Part shown: piece after piece, positions 23,578-35,579 of the stretch | Position numbering within the stretch: position 1 is the first letter of the stretch | Layout: each line of letters opens with the position of its first letter | Assembly (NCBI GenBank): GCA_002778195.1 | Contig: PCDI01000006.1 | Location: forward strand, 2,175,950 to 2,239,949 | Direction of reading: 5' to 3' | Origin: Raffaelea ambrosiae | Lineage: Eukaryota > Ascomycota > Sordariomycetes > Ophiostomatales > Ophiostomataceae | Length of the DNA: 64,000 nt | Program-made: the position numbers and the translations under genes | Notes under the pieces: model-generated | What the model saw: only the letters and a program-made list of their open reading frames with translations | What the model was told of the DNA's origin: nothing | Database searches by the model: none

Positions 23578-25345
23578 ATGAATCTTTTCCGCAGGGACAG
23601 GAGCAAGACCAAGACGGAGTGCTCTGTCTGTCTCAGTCCGCTGCCAGACGGGAAGAGGGATGGTGACTGGCATCCCGGGACGTCGGAAGCGAAAATACGC
23701 GAGTCGCACCAGACACGGTGTCCCTTTTGCGGCGTACTCGTCCAAGCAGCCGCTCTCATTCCCAACGCCAGAAAATATTCCGTATCCGTTCTGAATGAAG
23801 GAGATGATGCACTTGTGAAGACAGACATGAAGAAGTGCTTTCATCTGAGGGCGGACAACTTTTCGTGTGAGGCTGTCCACGTATATTTCTCCAAGGGTGC
23901 GTCGAAAGCGTAGAAAGACAAGACGAGGGGGAGACAATAGAAAACAGAAAAGAAAAGAAGAGAATGGAAAACAGAAAGCGAACAGAAAACAAAACAGAAA
24001 ACAAAGCTGACGGTTGTGTGTAGATCGCGGAAATCTCACGGCAGACGAGCTCGCAGCACTCCCACGAGTCCGACACGTTCCTCATGGAACAAAGTTCAAA
24101 AACGACGTCCCCGTCGATCCCCAACCCCCCCCAGAGCCTGCGCTTTGTCCACACCCAGCTGATCGAGTGTCTCACCAGCCACCCGGCATGCCAGAGCAGC
24201 GTGGGCAACATCACCGTCGTGCCGCCCCTTTCGGCCCTTCCCACACGGCTGCTCCGCCTGGACGGCGACACCCGGAGGGCCTGCCTCGTGGACATGGCAT
24301 CGGCGCCCCCCCGATGCGGTCTCGTACGTCGCGCTCAGCTACTGCTGGGGCGTGACACCCGCGCGGCCCGCCTTCACGACCACGTCGAGCAACGTGGCTG
24401 CCCGGCGCGCCGGGTTCGACATGGCGGCCGCCCCGGCCAGCCTGCAGGATGCCATGAGCCTGTGCCTGCTCCTGTCGCTGCAGTACATCTGGATCGATGC
24501 GCTCTACATTGTCCAGGGCGACGACGGCGACTGGGCCAGCGAGTCGCGCAAGACCGGCGCCATCCGGAGGACACGCCGAGGAGTGCGGACACGGCACCGA
24601 TCAACCGCTGGGAGGATCTCGTCTGCGCGTATTCCCGGCGGCAGCTCACCCGTGGACACCGACCGGCTGCCGGCCTTTGCGGTGGTGGCCCGCTTCATGG
24701 CCGCGAGCTTGGGCGGCGACGGCGGTGGCGACGGAAGCTACGTGGGCCTCGGTCGCCGGGCCCGTCGGCTTCAGCCGGGCGACACGCAAGTATGCGGACC
24801 ACCAGACCTGGCTGGCCACGGCCGTGTCGTGCCACATCACCCCCCACGCAGCCGACGACGCGTACGGCCGCGTCGTGGACGGGTCTCTGGTGCTGCGGGC
24901 CCCGTTGTTCCCGGCTTCCCTGGGCATCGTTTACAGGGCTCTGAACGGGGCGGTCGTGCTCGACGACGGCGCCCTTCCGGGCCTCAATTTCTCAGGGGCC
25001 CCTTATTTTGACGGGCCCGTAGAGAAGGCGCCGGTGGCAGCGGCTGCCGGTGTCGCGGGACGGCGCCGCTACACGCTGCGCCGGTCCCAGACGCCCGGCG
25101 CAGCAGGCTGGAACCCGGGGACACAGCAGCCGGATAAGCTCGCCGAGGTCGGGATCCATTTTCTCCCCCTGCTGGCCCACTGGACCGACCGTCTCTCCGT
25201 GTATGTCGAGGGCCTTCTTCTTCGATGTCGTGAGGAAGGTAGCAACGAGTATGAGAGGATTGGGTATGCCGAGTTCGGAATGGCGCCCGCGGTGTTGGAA
25301 AGGCTCAAAGACGACAAATGGGTCACGTCGGTTTGTATTCGCTGA
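23578..25345 (+). pseudogene. HET-domain (heterokaryon incompatibility) pseudogene
   Basis: A first exon (23578-23896) with CxxC-type pairs (TECSVCLSPLP, RCPFCGVLV) can be joined over an intron (GTGCGT...TGTAG, 23897-24023) to a HET gene body broken into several frames. Recognisable pieces in order are: FVHTQLIECLTSHPACQSS, then in another frame YVALSYCWG, LQDAMSLCLLLSLQYIWIDA and IVQGDDGDWASES, then in another RWEDLVCAYSRRQLT, then DRLPAFAVVARF, then WASVAGPVGF through VVDGSLVLRAPL to a C-terminal stop. At least four frame changes are needed, two at C-tracts near 24120-24132 and 24307-24312, and the segment after the HET core is shortened. Intact HET proteins trigger non-self recognition cell death. 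This copy looks inactivated, unless the C-tract shifts are sequencing errors. Confidence 0.8.
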
Positions 25346-25892
25346 TTGTAGGGACTGTCATTGCGAATTCATGCGTACACGGACACTCGGGAAGAAATAG
25401 GAGTCTCTCTATGTAGTTTGTCGACTTCGAGACAGGATAGTCGATGCTTTATAATTCGCGTAAAACCAAAAAAAGGACAGGAGAGAAATAAGACACCAAA
25501 GTGTGACTGAGTATGAAATATGCACGAAATTTCATGAGTCCGAACCTGATTTCGATCCCCCAATTCTGGGTTTCAGTTTGTGCATTGTCTTTTGATGCAT
25601 GCTTGCCTATCTTGATATTTGTTTGTTCTTTTCTCTCCAGCCGGTTGAAACGCCAGATGAAAATGCCCTTCCCTAATATATAACACACTTCACTTTTTTT
25701 TATCGTTTTGTTGAGCCTCTTTCTAAATCCCTGGTTTGCTGTCCACGCAAAATCCGCCCCCCTCTCTCTCCCTCTGTTTCCTACTTTGTTGAAAGCAGGA
25801 ATAGAGGATATCCATCCACAGAAGATATTCATCCGCACTGCATCCCAGTGGGACCCTTTCCCTCCTTGTATCCTCTAGAGGAGCCTCTAGAC
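25346..25892. other. Convergent region between HET pseudogene and SHMT gene
   Basis: Contains AT-rich 3' flanks; a pyrimidine-rich stretch lies at 25735-25795. No coding sequence seen. Confidence 0.5.
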
Positions 25893-27644
25893 TTAGATAC
25901 CAGCATCCATCCGCCAGCCCTCAACCGGCAGAGGAAAGCCGCTGGCCCAGCCGGCAATCTCCTGCTTCAGCGCGTTGATCTTCTCCACCTGGCCGCCGGC
26001 CACCTTGGCCTTGAAGTCCTTGAGCCGGTTGGCCTCCTTCGGCAGACCGCCCTGCACCTCCTTGCAGATCTTAATCGCCTGGTCAATGTAGTTGGCCACC
26101 TTGACAAAGTCCTCCTTGCCGAAGCCGCGGCTCGTCATCGCCGGCGTGCCGATGCGGATGCCGCACGGCGTCAGAGCGCTCTTGTCGCCGGGGATGCTGT
26201 TCTTGTTGCAGGCAATGTTGATCTGCTCCAGCACGGCCTCCACGCGGGCGCCGTCCAGCGCAAACGGCCGCAGGTCCAGCAGCACCATGTGCGAGTCGGT
26301 GCCGTCCGACACCAGCTTGTGGCCCAGCTCCTTGAAGGTGACCTCGAGCTGTTTGGCGTTGTCGATGACCTGCTGCTGGTACGCCTTGAAGTCGGGCGAC
26401 GCCGCCTGCTTCAGGGCCACGGTCAGAGCCGTGATGGTGTGGTTGTGCGGGCCGCCCTGGTGGCCGGGGAACACCGAGAAGTTGATCGGGTTCTCCAGGT
26501 CGTACAGCGTCTGCTTGCCCGTCTTGGCGTCGGTGCTGCGGACGCCCTTGCGGAAGAAGATCATGGCGCCACGAGGGCCACGCAGAGACTTGTGCGTCGT
26601 CGTGGTCACCACGTCGGCGTACTCAAACGGCGAGGGGATCACGCCGGCGGCAATCAGACCCGAGATGTGGGCCATGTCGACCACCAGGTAGGCGCCGACC
26701 GAGTCGGCAATCTTGCGCATGCGAGCGTAGTCGATCAGACGGCAGTACGCAGAAGTGCCGGCGACCAGGATCTTGGGGCGGTACAGCTGGGCGTTCTTCT
26801 CGAGGGTGTCGTAGTCGATGATGCCCGTCTGCAGGTCGACACGGTAGGGCATGGTCTCAAAGTAGGTGGAGACAGCCGAGATCCTGGGCAGACATGGTCA
26901 GAGAGAGGGGGTTTGACGACAGATGGGCCGGCGGGCAGAAAGCAAGAAGTGGAAACTACGGCGTCACCAAACAGACAGTATACGCACTTCTTCTGGGGCG
27001 TCTGGTAGCCGTGGCTCAAGTGGCCGCCATGGGGCAGGTCCAAGCCCATCAGACGGCCGTGGGGCGGCATGATGGCCTGGTACACCTGCAGGTTGGCCGG
27101 GCTGCCGCTGAGGCACTGGACGTTGACGCCCCAGCGCTCGGGGTCGAGGTGGAAGGCCGCCAGAGCGCGCTTCTGGCACAGCAGCTCGACCTCGTCAATG
27201 TGCTGGTTGCCGCCGTAGTAGCGGGCGCCGGGGTAGCCCTCGGAGTACTTGTTGGACATGGGCGAGCCGAGGGCGTCGAACACGGCACGCGAGGTGACGT
27301 TCTCAGAAGCGATCAGGATGATGGACTCGCGCTGGCGCTGGACTTCTTTTTTCTGGGAGCATGTTAGAGACGGCTAGCCGGAGGTCTTCCAAATGAGGCA
27401 TCACAAGGAGAGAAGTCCTTGGAGAGTAGCAAGAAGGGGAGATCGTGTGGCGCGTGGCTCAAACTTACCATGATCTCAGCAACCTCGGGGTCGGTCTCAA
27501 CGAGAGACTTCTCCAGCATCTGCGGCATTGTCAGCGCACCCCGTCATCCAGACGACCAAACTGGCAGGTATCGTCAAGTTGTCAACTCACATCGCGATGC
27601 GACTGCGACAGGGCGTAGGTGCCATTGGGGGCGGTGGAGGCCAT
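25893..27644 (-). CDS. shm2: Serine hydroxymethyltransferase, cytosolic
   Basis: Four exons: 27644-27591, 27519-27469, 27352-26988 and 26883-25893; 486 residues. The donors are GTGAGT, GTAAGT and GTGCGT. Conserved blocks run through all exons: SHRD, MLEKSLVETDPEVAEIM, RESIILIASENV, NKYSEGYPGARYYGG, VYQAIMPPHGRLMGLDLPHG, the PLP-binding TTTTHKSLRGPRG with Lys about residue 255, and FPGHQGGPHNHTI. The enzyme interconverts serine plus tetrahydrofolate with glycine plus 5,10-methylene-tetrahydrofolate and feeds one-carbon metabolism. The N-terminus has no presequence, which points to the cytosolic isozyme. Nothing is missing or truncated. Confidence 0.97.
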
Positions 27645-28926
27645 GGCTGCGGTTGTGGATGCTCGGGTCTGACAGCAAATGCAATGGACGGCTGGTTGAG
27701 GTCTGCACGGGACGACAGGACGATGGTTGTTGCAGAGAAGAGAGGGGAGTCCAAAGCAGAAGAAGTGCCCAAAAAGGCAGAAAATTATGACTCGAGAAAA
27801 AAACTAACGGCTAACACGCAGAAACGGCATAGTGGGGTGGCCAGTCCCTCTGCGGTGTCGGCAGGGAACAGAGGGTCCTGGCCTGCACCTTCCCTTGTCC
27901 GGCGACAGCAGACAGTGGCCGGTTTAGGCTTAAACCGCCTAGAGAAGACCCATTTCAGGGCTGCTGAGCGACCGCTAGCATCTGGCCATACATGTTTATG
28001 TGAGGCTACATTAGAAGACTCGCAGGCTCAGGCGTCGACATCCCAGCTTTACGACAGGCTACACACGGCAGAGCGCTCAGGGCCCAGGCACTGTTTATTA
28101 CACGCTTTATCCCTGGTTTTGGCCTGTTTCCTGGCCCATTTTCGGGTGTTTTCTGGCCTGCGAATCCTGAGCAGCGAATCCTGCATTCAGACGAACAGCT
28201 GCTCCTTCCCCGCCAAGCATTGCCCCTCGTTCCTAGGACAAGTGCAGACGTAACACCCAGTGTGTCTCCCGTTTCCACGTGATCCAGCACGGACCCACAG
28301 GAGCAACCGGGCACGGGGCCACAAACGGAGACCCAGGCCAGACCAGCTGGTCCCTTGCCGCGGCCAGGGGCTCCCCACTGCCCAGCCACGCATGATTCCA
28401 AGGCAGCACCTTTTTCCCAGGCCCCCAGCAGCATGCGTCACACCTCTTCCGCTGCCAGCACAGCAACCTGCCGCACCTGGCCAGGCACCATTACGCACTC
28501 TCCACCCCCCCATTAACTCCATCACTCCGCTCACCAGAGGGCGCCTGGTCAGTGTGTCTTATTTACATAGTAACTATTACTAGCGCACCCAGTCTGCAGC
28601 CAGTGCTGCTATCTTCCCGCTTACTCCGACCCTCCGTCTCCTCTTAACTACGAACCGCAGTCGCCTGCTTCCTCCATCATCTCTCTCCTCTTTCTCTCTT
28701 GCAACCCTTCCCCTTCCCATCTTCCCTCCCCATCGCCTCCCCATCTCCATCTCCCCATTTCAAGGCCGCGCATCGCCTCCCGTCGTTCGCCTGTCCTTTC
28801 CTTCTAGCTTGCTATTTTTTATTTTGCTCGTTCCTTTGTTGGTCTCCCTCTTTTTGCGCCGATCGTCTCAGCTCTCGTTTCAGTCGGCGACTCCAACAAA
28901 CAAACAACAATAAACCCGCCGACACC
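27645..28926. promoter_or_regulatory. Divergent promoter between SHMT gene and pep4
   Basis: About 1.28 kb. The 250 nt before the pep4 start are CT-rich and end in an A-rich leader (ACAAACAACAATAAA), typical of a highly expressed fungal gene. No coding sequence supported. Confidence 0.5.
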
Positions 28927-30398
28927 ATGAAGGGTGCTCTCGTCCTCGCCGCAGCTGGCCTGCTCGGCTCTGCCCAGGCGGGCGTCCACAAGCTCAAGCT
29001 CAAGAAGGTCCCTCTCGAGAAGCAGCTGGTAAGTGCAGGTCGAAGGAGCTCTGTTCCGATAACACGCGAGAGGGCGTAGATAACGCCTTGTGGAGCCGAA
29101 ATCGGGCAGACAGCTCAAACATGCTCACCACCTGTCGCATGTCCCCGTACTGACCTCTCTCTCTCTCTCCCCCCCTTACAGGAGTCTGTTCCGTTCGACC
29201 TGCAGGCCCGCGGCCTTGCCCAGAAGTACATGGGCGCCCGTCCCGAGTCCCATGCCGAGGCCATGTTCAAGACAGAGACCTTTGGCGCCGACACGAACCA
29301 CCCAGTGCCCATCAGCAACTTTATGAATGCTCAGTGTGCGTATCCCTTTTGACAGACTGTCTGCCTCCTCGACTCCCCACTTCCCTCATCTTGGCCCCGT
29401 CCTTTTGCTACCCCTTGCTGCGCCTTTCGCTGTACTAACTTCACCACCCAGACTTCGCTGAGATCTCCATCGGCACGCCGCCCCAGAGCTTCAAGGTCGT
29501 CCTCGACACCGGCAGCTCCAACCTGTGGGTGCCGTCCAGCGAGTGCGGCTCCATCGCCTGCTACCTCCACTCCAAGTACGACTCGGCCGACTCGTCCACC
29601 TACAAGAAGAATGGCAGCTCCTTCGCCATCCAGTACGGCTCCGGCAGCCTGAGCGGCTTCGTGTCGCAGGACACCGTCACCATTGGCGGCCTCGAGATCA
29701 AGGGCCAGGACTTTGCTGAGGCCACCGAGGAGCCCGGCCTGGCCTTTGCCTTTGGCCGCTTCGACGGCATCCTGGGCCTGGGCTTTGACACCATCTCCGT
29801 CAACCGCATCCCCCCGCCCTTTTACAAGATGATCGATCAGAAGCTCATCGACAAGGGCGTCTTTGCCTTCTACCTCGGCAACTCGGACAGTGAGGGCGAT
29901 GACTCCGAGGCCGTCTTTGGTGGTGTCGACAAGTCCCACTACACCGGCAAGATCACCAGCATCCCGCTGCGCCGCAAGGCCTACTGGGAGGTTGACCTCG
30001 ACGCCATCTCGCTGGGCAAGGACAAGGCCGAGCTTGACAACACTGGTGTCATTCTGGACACCGGCACCTCCCTGATCGCTCTGCCCTCGCAGCTGGCTGA
30101 GATGCTCAACGCCCAGATTGGTGCCAAGAAGGGCTACAACGGCCAGTACTCGGTCGACTGCAGCAAGAAGTCCAGCCTGCCCGACGTCACCTTCACGCTC
30201 GCGGGCTACGACTTTGTCCTGCCGGCCGAGGACTACATCCTGGAAGTTTCGGGCAGCTGCATCTCCACCTTTATGGGCATGGACTTCCCCGAGCCCGTTG
30301 GCCCGCTGGCCATCCTGGGCGACGCCTTCCTGCGCCGCTACTACTCCATCTACGATCTCGACAACGGCACTGTCGGCCTGGCCCTGGCCAAGAAATAA
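28927..30398 (+). CDS. pep4: Vacuolar aspartic protease (proteinase A)
   Basis: Three exons: 28927-29028, 29182-29335 and 29452-30398; 400 residues. The introns are 153 and 116 nt. A signal peptide (about residues 1-18, MKGALVLAAAGLLGSAQA) precedes a basic propeptide (VHKLKLKKVPLEKQL). The mature pepsin fold has both catalytic aspartates, in VVLDTGSSNLW (Asp104) and VILDTGTSLIA (Asp288), plus the flap Tyr in QYGSGSLSGF. The Asn-Gly-Thr sites near the start of the mature domain and near the C-terminus are potential N-glycosylation sites. The enzyme matures other vacuolar hydrolases and degrades proteins in the vacuole lumen. Length and motifs match filamentous-fungal PepA/Pep4 closely. Confidence 0.96.
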
Positions 30399-32032
30399 GC
30401 GCACACCAGCGTTCACGCGCTCTGGCTGTCTGCGTTTGGTACACTGACATTGTCTCTTGTATGAATCTGTACACCACACAAACAAAGCATAGCATATTGG
30501 GAATTTCAGAAGAAGAAGAACGCCCAGATTAATCTTGCCTGCCCGCAAACAATCCTTACCGCAACATTTTTTTTCGTGTTTTTAGTTGTTTGAGCTTCCA
30601 CCCCCGAAGCTCGTGTTTTTCTTTGTCCTCCCATCTTCCTCGTTTCCGTTTACTTGCCGCTTTTTTTTTTGCCGTGGGCTTCAACGCAAACACGCTTCAA
30701 CGGAAACACCCTCAATATCAGGCTTCCCTCTGCTGTTCGCCGCTCTGCTTTTACTGCTTTTTTTCCCTTTGTCGTTTATGTACAGTACAGAAGTGAATAT
30801 ACAAGTAGCACCCTATCTCGCACAAGTTCTCGCGATAGTATAATTATCAATGCAAGCTATGTTGGCATTTTACAAAGTATTCTCCCTGTGCTCTCGCGCG
30901 CTGTCCGTTTCACGTTTCAGGCCCTCCCGCTCTCTGGTGCCTGTTGACTCAACAACGTGCGAATCGCGCACGGCCCGCCGGCACAAAAAGAGCGGTCCGC
31001 TTAGTTAATTTGATCACGTGACTATCTTCCCGACCAGTTAGCGTGCTGGCAGATTCAGGCCTGAGGAAACAGCAAAGGAGGAGGCAGTTGTTCATTCCAA
31101 CCACGCAAAAGACGCCAGCCAGACCCGTTTCTGCGTGCCTGCAATCATTGCCTGTACCCATCGCTCCTTCCCTCTCTTTGCTTCCCTCATTCCCTCTGTC
31201 CACCGATCCGGCTTCTTGCGTTTTGGCCTTTCCAGACAAGACCAAAATTCAATCAGGAAGGAGCAAAGGACAGGGCACCTTTCTCCAGACAGTTTTTCAA
31301 AATCTCGATTTTAATTTTCTTGCTCCTTTCGCATCGTGTCTATTATCCCTTTTCACTGCTGCTCCTCTCCTCTCTTCCCCAACCCTGTCTTACCAGGCCA
31401 AACTACTGCGCGTCCCGGCGGACGTGTTTTTTTAAACCTTTTTTTTTTTGTCTCCTCTTATTTTTTCCCTTCCCCTTCCTCTCCTCCTCCCCTAGTGCTG
31501 CAGCCCCCCTCCCCTCATAAGCAGCCCCGGCGAGGCGAACCAGTCGATTGACTTCCGTTTTCATCGTTTCTCCACGAATTACGCGAAAAACGAAAAAAAA
31601 CGCGACGACCACGGAACAGCGGCGAAACGACGAGACAGCGAAAAGGCACAGCAACGTCTGCATCCCTCTCGCTCGCGCATCCGCCCAAGCTCTGTAGCTA
31701 CCCAGGCCTGCCTCGTTTCAATCATCGACGATCCTCGTCGTCCACGTCGCTCTTTTATTATTTTCTCTTTTGCCTCGCCTTTGTGGCTCCGTCGACCTGC
31801 GACGGTCCGGCATCGACGTCGCACAATTTCTTTTCTCTCTCTCTCTTCTCTTCGACAGCGTGCCTTTTTCTTGCCCGTCGATTCTCGCTCTACCTGTCAT
31901 TGCACTCGTCTCGACCATCTTTGATCAACCTTCCTGCGCAGGCGACGTTCTTCTGTTCTCTGTCGCTTCCTCTTTTCTGCCTTCCTGCGCGGGAGCCTCC
32001 TCTCTGATTCCGTCCTCCCTCGCGCAAACAGC
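30399..32032. other. Intergenic: pep4 3' flank and promoter of the next gene
   Basis: About 1.6 kb between two plus-strand genes. The right half (31150-32030) is pyrimidine-rich and probably includes a long 5' leader of the next gene. No coding sequence supported. Confidence 0.5.
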
Positions 32033-34690
32033 ATGACAACCGCCGTCGCCGCCCCCGTCAACGGCCTAGCCGGAGACAAGGCAACAGCGCCCGAAGACTC
32101 TATCAATGCTTCTGCCTCTGTCAACAACAAGCGGAAGCGCGACCCGGACGACGACGCCGATGCAGCCATGGCCGATGCACCAGGGGGCGCAAGCGGAGGA
32201 GAGTCAGTAGCCACCCCAGGGGCTTCGACCGAGTCAGTCAAGCCAGCACCATCAACCAACGGTACCAGCAATGGTCGCCAGTCCCCCCCAGCCGCGCCGA
32301 CAACCTCTACAGCCGGCAACGCAGACGAGAAACGCCTCATCAAGGATTACTTTGCAGTATTGAAAAGGTAAAGAGATATCCCCAAAGCCTGACATCCCCA
32401 TCGCGTACCGTGTCCCCCCCCCCCCCTCTCTCTCCTCCGCTCGTTTCACCATTCTATTCTTCTTTTTTTTCGTTTTGAGAAACACGCAAGAAGCTGTTAA
32501 CACGTATCGCTCCATCAGCCTCGACAAGTCCGAGCCTCCTATCCTGAAAAGACCCCTGCCCGAGCCGACATCATCAGTAGAGCCGCAGGCCAAGCGCCAA
32601 AAATCCGACGGCACCAACAACCCACCTTCCGCGCAGTCCGTCGCCGCCAAGGTCGAGGGCGATGCTTACGCACTCCTGGATGATCTAGTCATCGACGTGG
32701 CCAGCGTTGTAGCCGCCGAGCTCGCAGCCTTGGAAGAGAGGCCGTCGCCAAAGAAGGACGACGAGATCGACGTCAAGGTCGATGGCGAAGCTGCAGCAAA
32801 GGACGAGGCCAGCAGCGAGGGTGACGCGGCAAAGCAACGCGCCATTGCGCAGATCACCAAGTTCCGCGAAGCAGCACACGCCCTTTACCGTCGCGAGACC
32901 GCATACCCCAAGTCAGGCCCACTCCACGGCAAGAACGCGAACAAACTGGCCAGCGGCCCTGCCAGCCACGGCGAGGCTGTGCTCACCGTCTTCGGCAACA
33001 CGCCACAACCTCGACAGCTCTTCTCCAGCTTGCCGCGCGCAGTACCAAGAGCGGCCAAGACGAGCAGCGATGAGGACGACACGGAGAGCGTGGAAGAGAT
33101 TGTGCGCGAAACCGGCGACCTGGACCTACCAAACGTGTCGTTCACGCGCATATTCGCTGCACAGGCATCCGAGAAATCTGGCCGCGTGCCGACATTTGGC
33201 GAGCTGTTCCCCTCGCCGCGCAACCTGCCGCCATTGCAGCCGCCCAAGGCGCCCAAGGGCTCGACCAAGTCGACAACGCTCGGATTCTATCACCCCGAAC
33301 TCGTCGAGAAGTCCAAGTACCGTACTGGGTCGTACTGCTCCCAGCACATCGTCGCTGGGCAGTGGCTCGACTACAGCAACGCGACACCCTCTTCTAAGGC
33401 GAAGACGAAGCAGCGCGAACGGGCACAGAGTTTGGCCGGACACAAGCCATCGACGACGGAGCTGGAAATGTCCGAGATGGACTCCCTGTTCCGCGGCGCC
33501 TTCTCGAGTTTCGCCCCCGCCAAGGACGACTCCGCGGCGCTGGTGTCGGCCGGGCAGGTCAGCCGCATGTGGTGGCAGCGCGTCGGGCACCGCGTGTTCC
33601 AGCGGATGGTCGACAGCCAACTGCTGTCGGACGAGGAAGCCATTGATGTCGACGCCTCGACCGAAGTCGGCGACCTCTCGATGTACTCGGCAACGGTGAA
33701 TGGCGGCGGCTCGGCCCTTACTCTCGACGAGGAAGCCTTGCAAAAGACCATCGAAGAGTGGGATGACAGCCTGGTCGACCCGTCTCTGGAGGAGGTGATG
33801 GGCGACAAGTCCGAGACCGACAAGGACGTGGACGAGCTTCTGCAGGACGTGTCGGACCTCATCATCACACTCGCATCCTACCAGCGCAATCGCAACCTGA
33901 CGCTGCCTACGAGCCAGGACCGCTTCTCAGCCGATCCTGTTAACGCGGACATGCTGCGGAACGGTACACTGGCGCAACAACCGAGCGAGGAAGAAATGGT
34001 CACATACCAGACACTCAAGGCACAGCTCTCTCTCATTATCCAGAGCCTGCCGCCGTACGCCGTAGCGCGTCTCAACTCCGACAAACTCTCCGAGCTCAAT
34101 ATCAGCACCAAGATCCAAGTGCGCGCAGAAGACTACCACGGCGTCATGGAGGAAGAAGAGTCTGTCTACAGGGCACGGCAGGCGGCGCAGGCACAGGCGC
34201 AGGCACAGGCACAGGCGCAGGCAGCGGCCAACACACCGCAACGTGCACCAGCGCATAGGGCTTCCAGCGTGTCGTACGGCGCACAGTTTGCCACGCCGAG
34301 CCGGTCGCCCATGCCAGCCGGGAACTACTACCAGACACCAGGCCGGGCCGGGCAGCAACACCGGGCGCCTGCGGCGGCGTTGCCTCCCCATGTGCGCGGC
34401 GCACCGCAAGGACAGCCACAGTACCGGGCATCCTCCAACGGATACGGGGGCTACACAGCGTCTCTGCCAAAGGGGCAGCAGCCTGCCGGCTACCGCGGTC
34501 AACCGCAGGGCATGCCCGTGTATCCTGGCAGCCCAGGACAGCCTGGACCACCGCACATGTCTCCCCAGCGCGCCGTGTCACAACCGCAGCCTGGAGCATA
34601 CGGCACCCCGGGCGTGCAGGCGCCGGGCACGCCACAGCAATTCCGCTACCAGCCAGGTGCCTATGGAGCCGCCCCTGGAGGTTATCCGCA

Positions 34691-34728
<38 letters not shown>

Positions 34729-35579
34729 TTCCCATGGCGGGCACACCACAGCCAGGGATGTCTCAGCAACAACAGCAGCGATTTCAACAGCAGCCACCCT
34801 ATACGCCCACTGCGCCCAATGGTGTTAACTACATGCAGCAGCAACAGCAGCAGCGAACGACCCAGGCACAGCATGCAGCCAGCCCGCAGCAGCGGAGGGC
34901 CTACCCTGCTGGTGGCGTTCCCGGCCAGGTAGCACCTGGCCAGCTTCAACAGCAGGCGCAGCAGCAAGCGGCCAGCCGGCTGGTATACGGAACCATGCCG
35001 GGGCAGATGCAGGGCATGACGCCAACGGCAGGCCAGCGCCACTTCAGCGTCGGTGGTGGCGGCAGCCCCGCAGTCTCGACAGGCGGCGGGCCCTTGGGCC
35101 AGCCTGCGTTGGGCCCCGTTGGGTACCACACGGTGATGGACCAGCCGCAGCAGCAGCGGCTGATGGAGCAGGCACGGGCACGGGCATCGGCGCACGAGCG
35201 GAGTTTGGGCTTTGCCGACAAGGTGTCGCACGGTGGCGTGGGCCAGATTGCCGGTCTGGCAGGCATCGGTCTGGGCGGCGGCGCAGGCACGGCGGGCGTG
35301 GACGTGGCCAAGCTGGCTGCAGCGCGGGCGAACATACCCGGCGGTATTCCGCTTAACGGCATGTCACCGGTGCCGGGTCGACCTGGACTGCCACCACAGC
35401 AACAGCATCAGCAACAACCCGGACAGCCGATGGTCCCGCTACAACAGCAGCAGATGTTTGCGCAGGGCATGCCGTCGCCAGCTATGAACGGCACGCCGCA
35501 GCACATGGCGTCACCATCGCCGATGCCATCGAGCGTTTCGCCTGCGCCGAGCGGTGGTTTCCAGCGGCCTCCGCAGTAA
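32033..35579 (+). CDS. Large Gln-rich nuclear-looking protein, function not recognised
   Basis: Two exons, 32033-32367 and 32480-35579, with a 112-nt intron (GTAAAG...TTTGAG) that rejoins FAVLK-R-NTQEAVNTY; 1144 residues. Basic clusters resembling nuclear localisation signals occur at NNKRKRDPDDD and EPQAKRQKSDG. Segments that look conserved rather than low-complexity are LPNVSFTRIF, GRVPTFGELFPSPRNLPPLQ, STTLGFYHPELVEKSKYRTG through WLDYSNATP (about 375-416) and RMWWQRVGHRVFQRMVDSQ. The second half is Gln/Ala/Pro/Gly-rich with a poly-Gln run near residue 850. Such composition is common in transcription or chromatin cofactors, but I cannot name a family. Coding status is well supported by the long frame, the intron and the codon use. 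Confidence 0.8.
34183..34221 (+). repeat. In-frame CAGGCA hexamer repeat (Gln-Ala)
   Basis: Tandem CAGGCA/CAGGCG hexamers encode an alternating Gln-Ala run in the Gln-rich protein. Confidence 0.8.
34689..34729 (+). repeat. In-frame CAG/CAA repeat (poly-Gln)
   Basis: Uninterrupted CAA/CAG codons encode a poly-Gln run of about 13 residues; a likely length-variable microsatellite. Confidence 0.85.
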
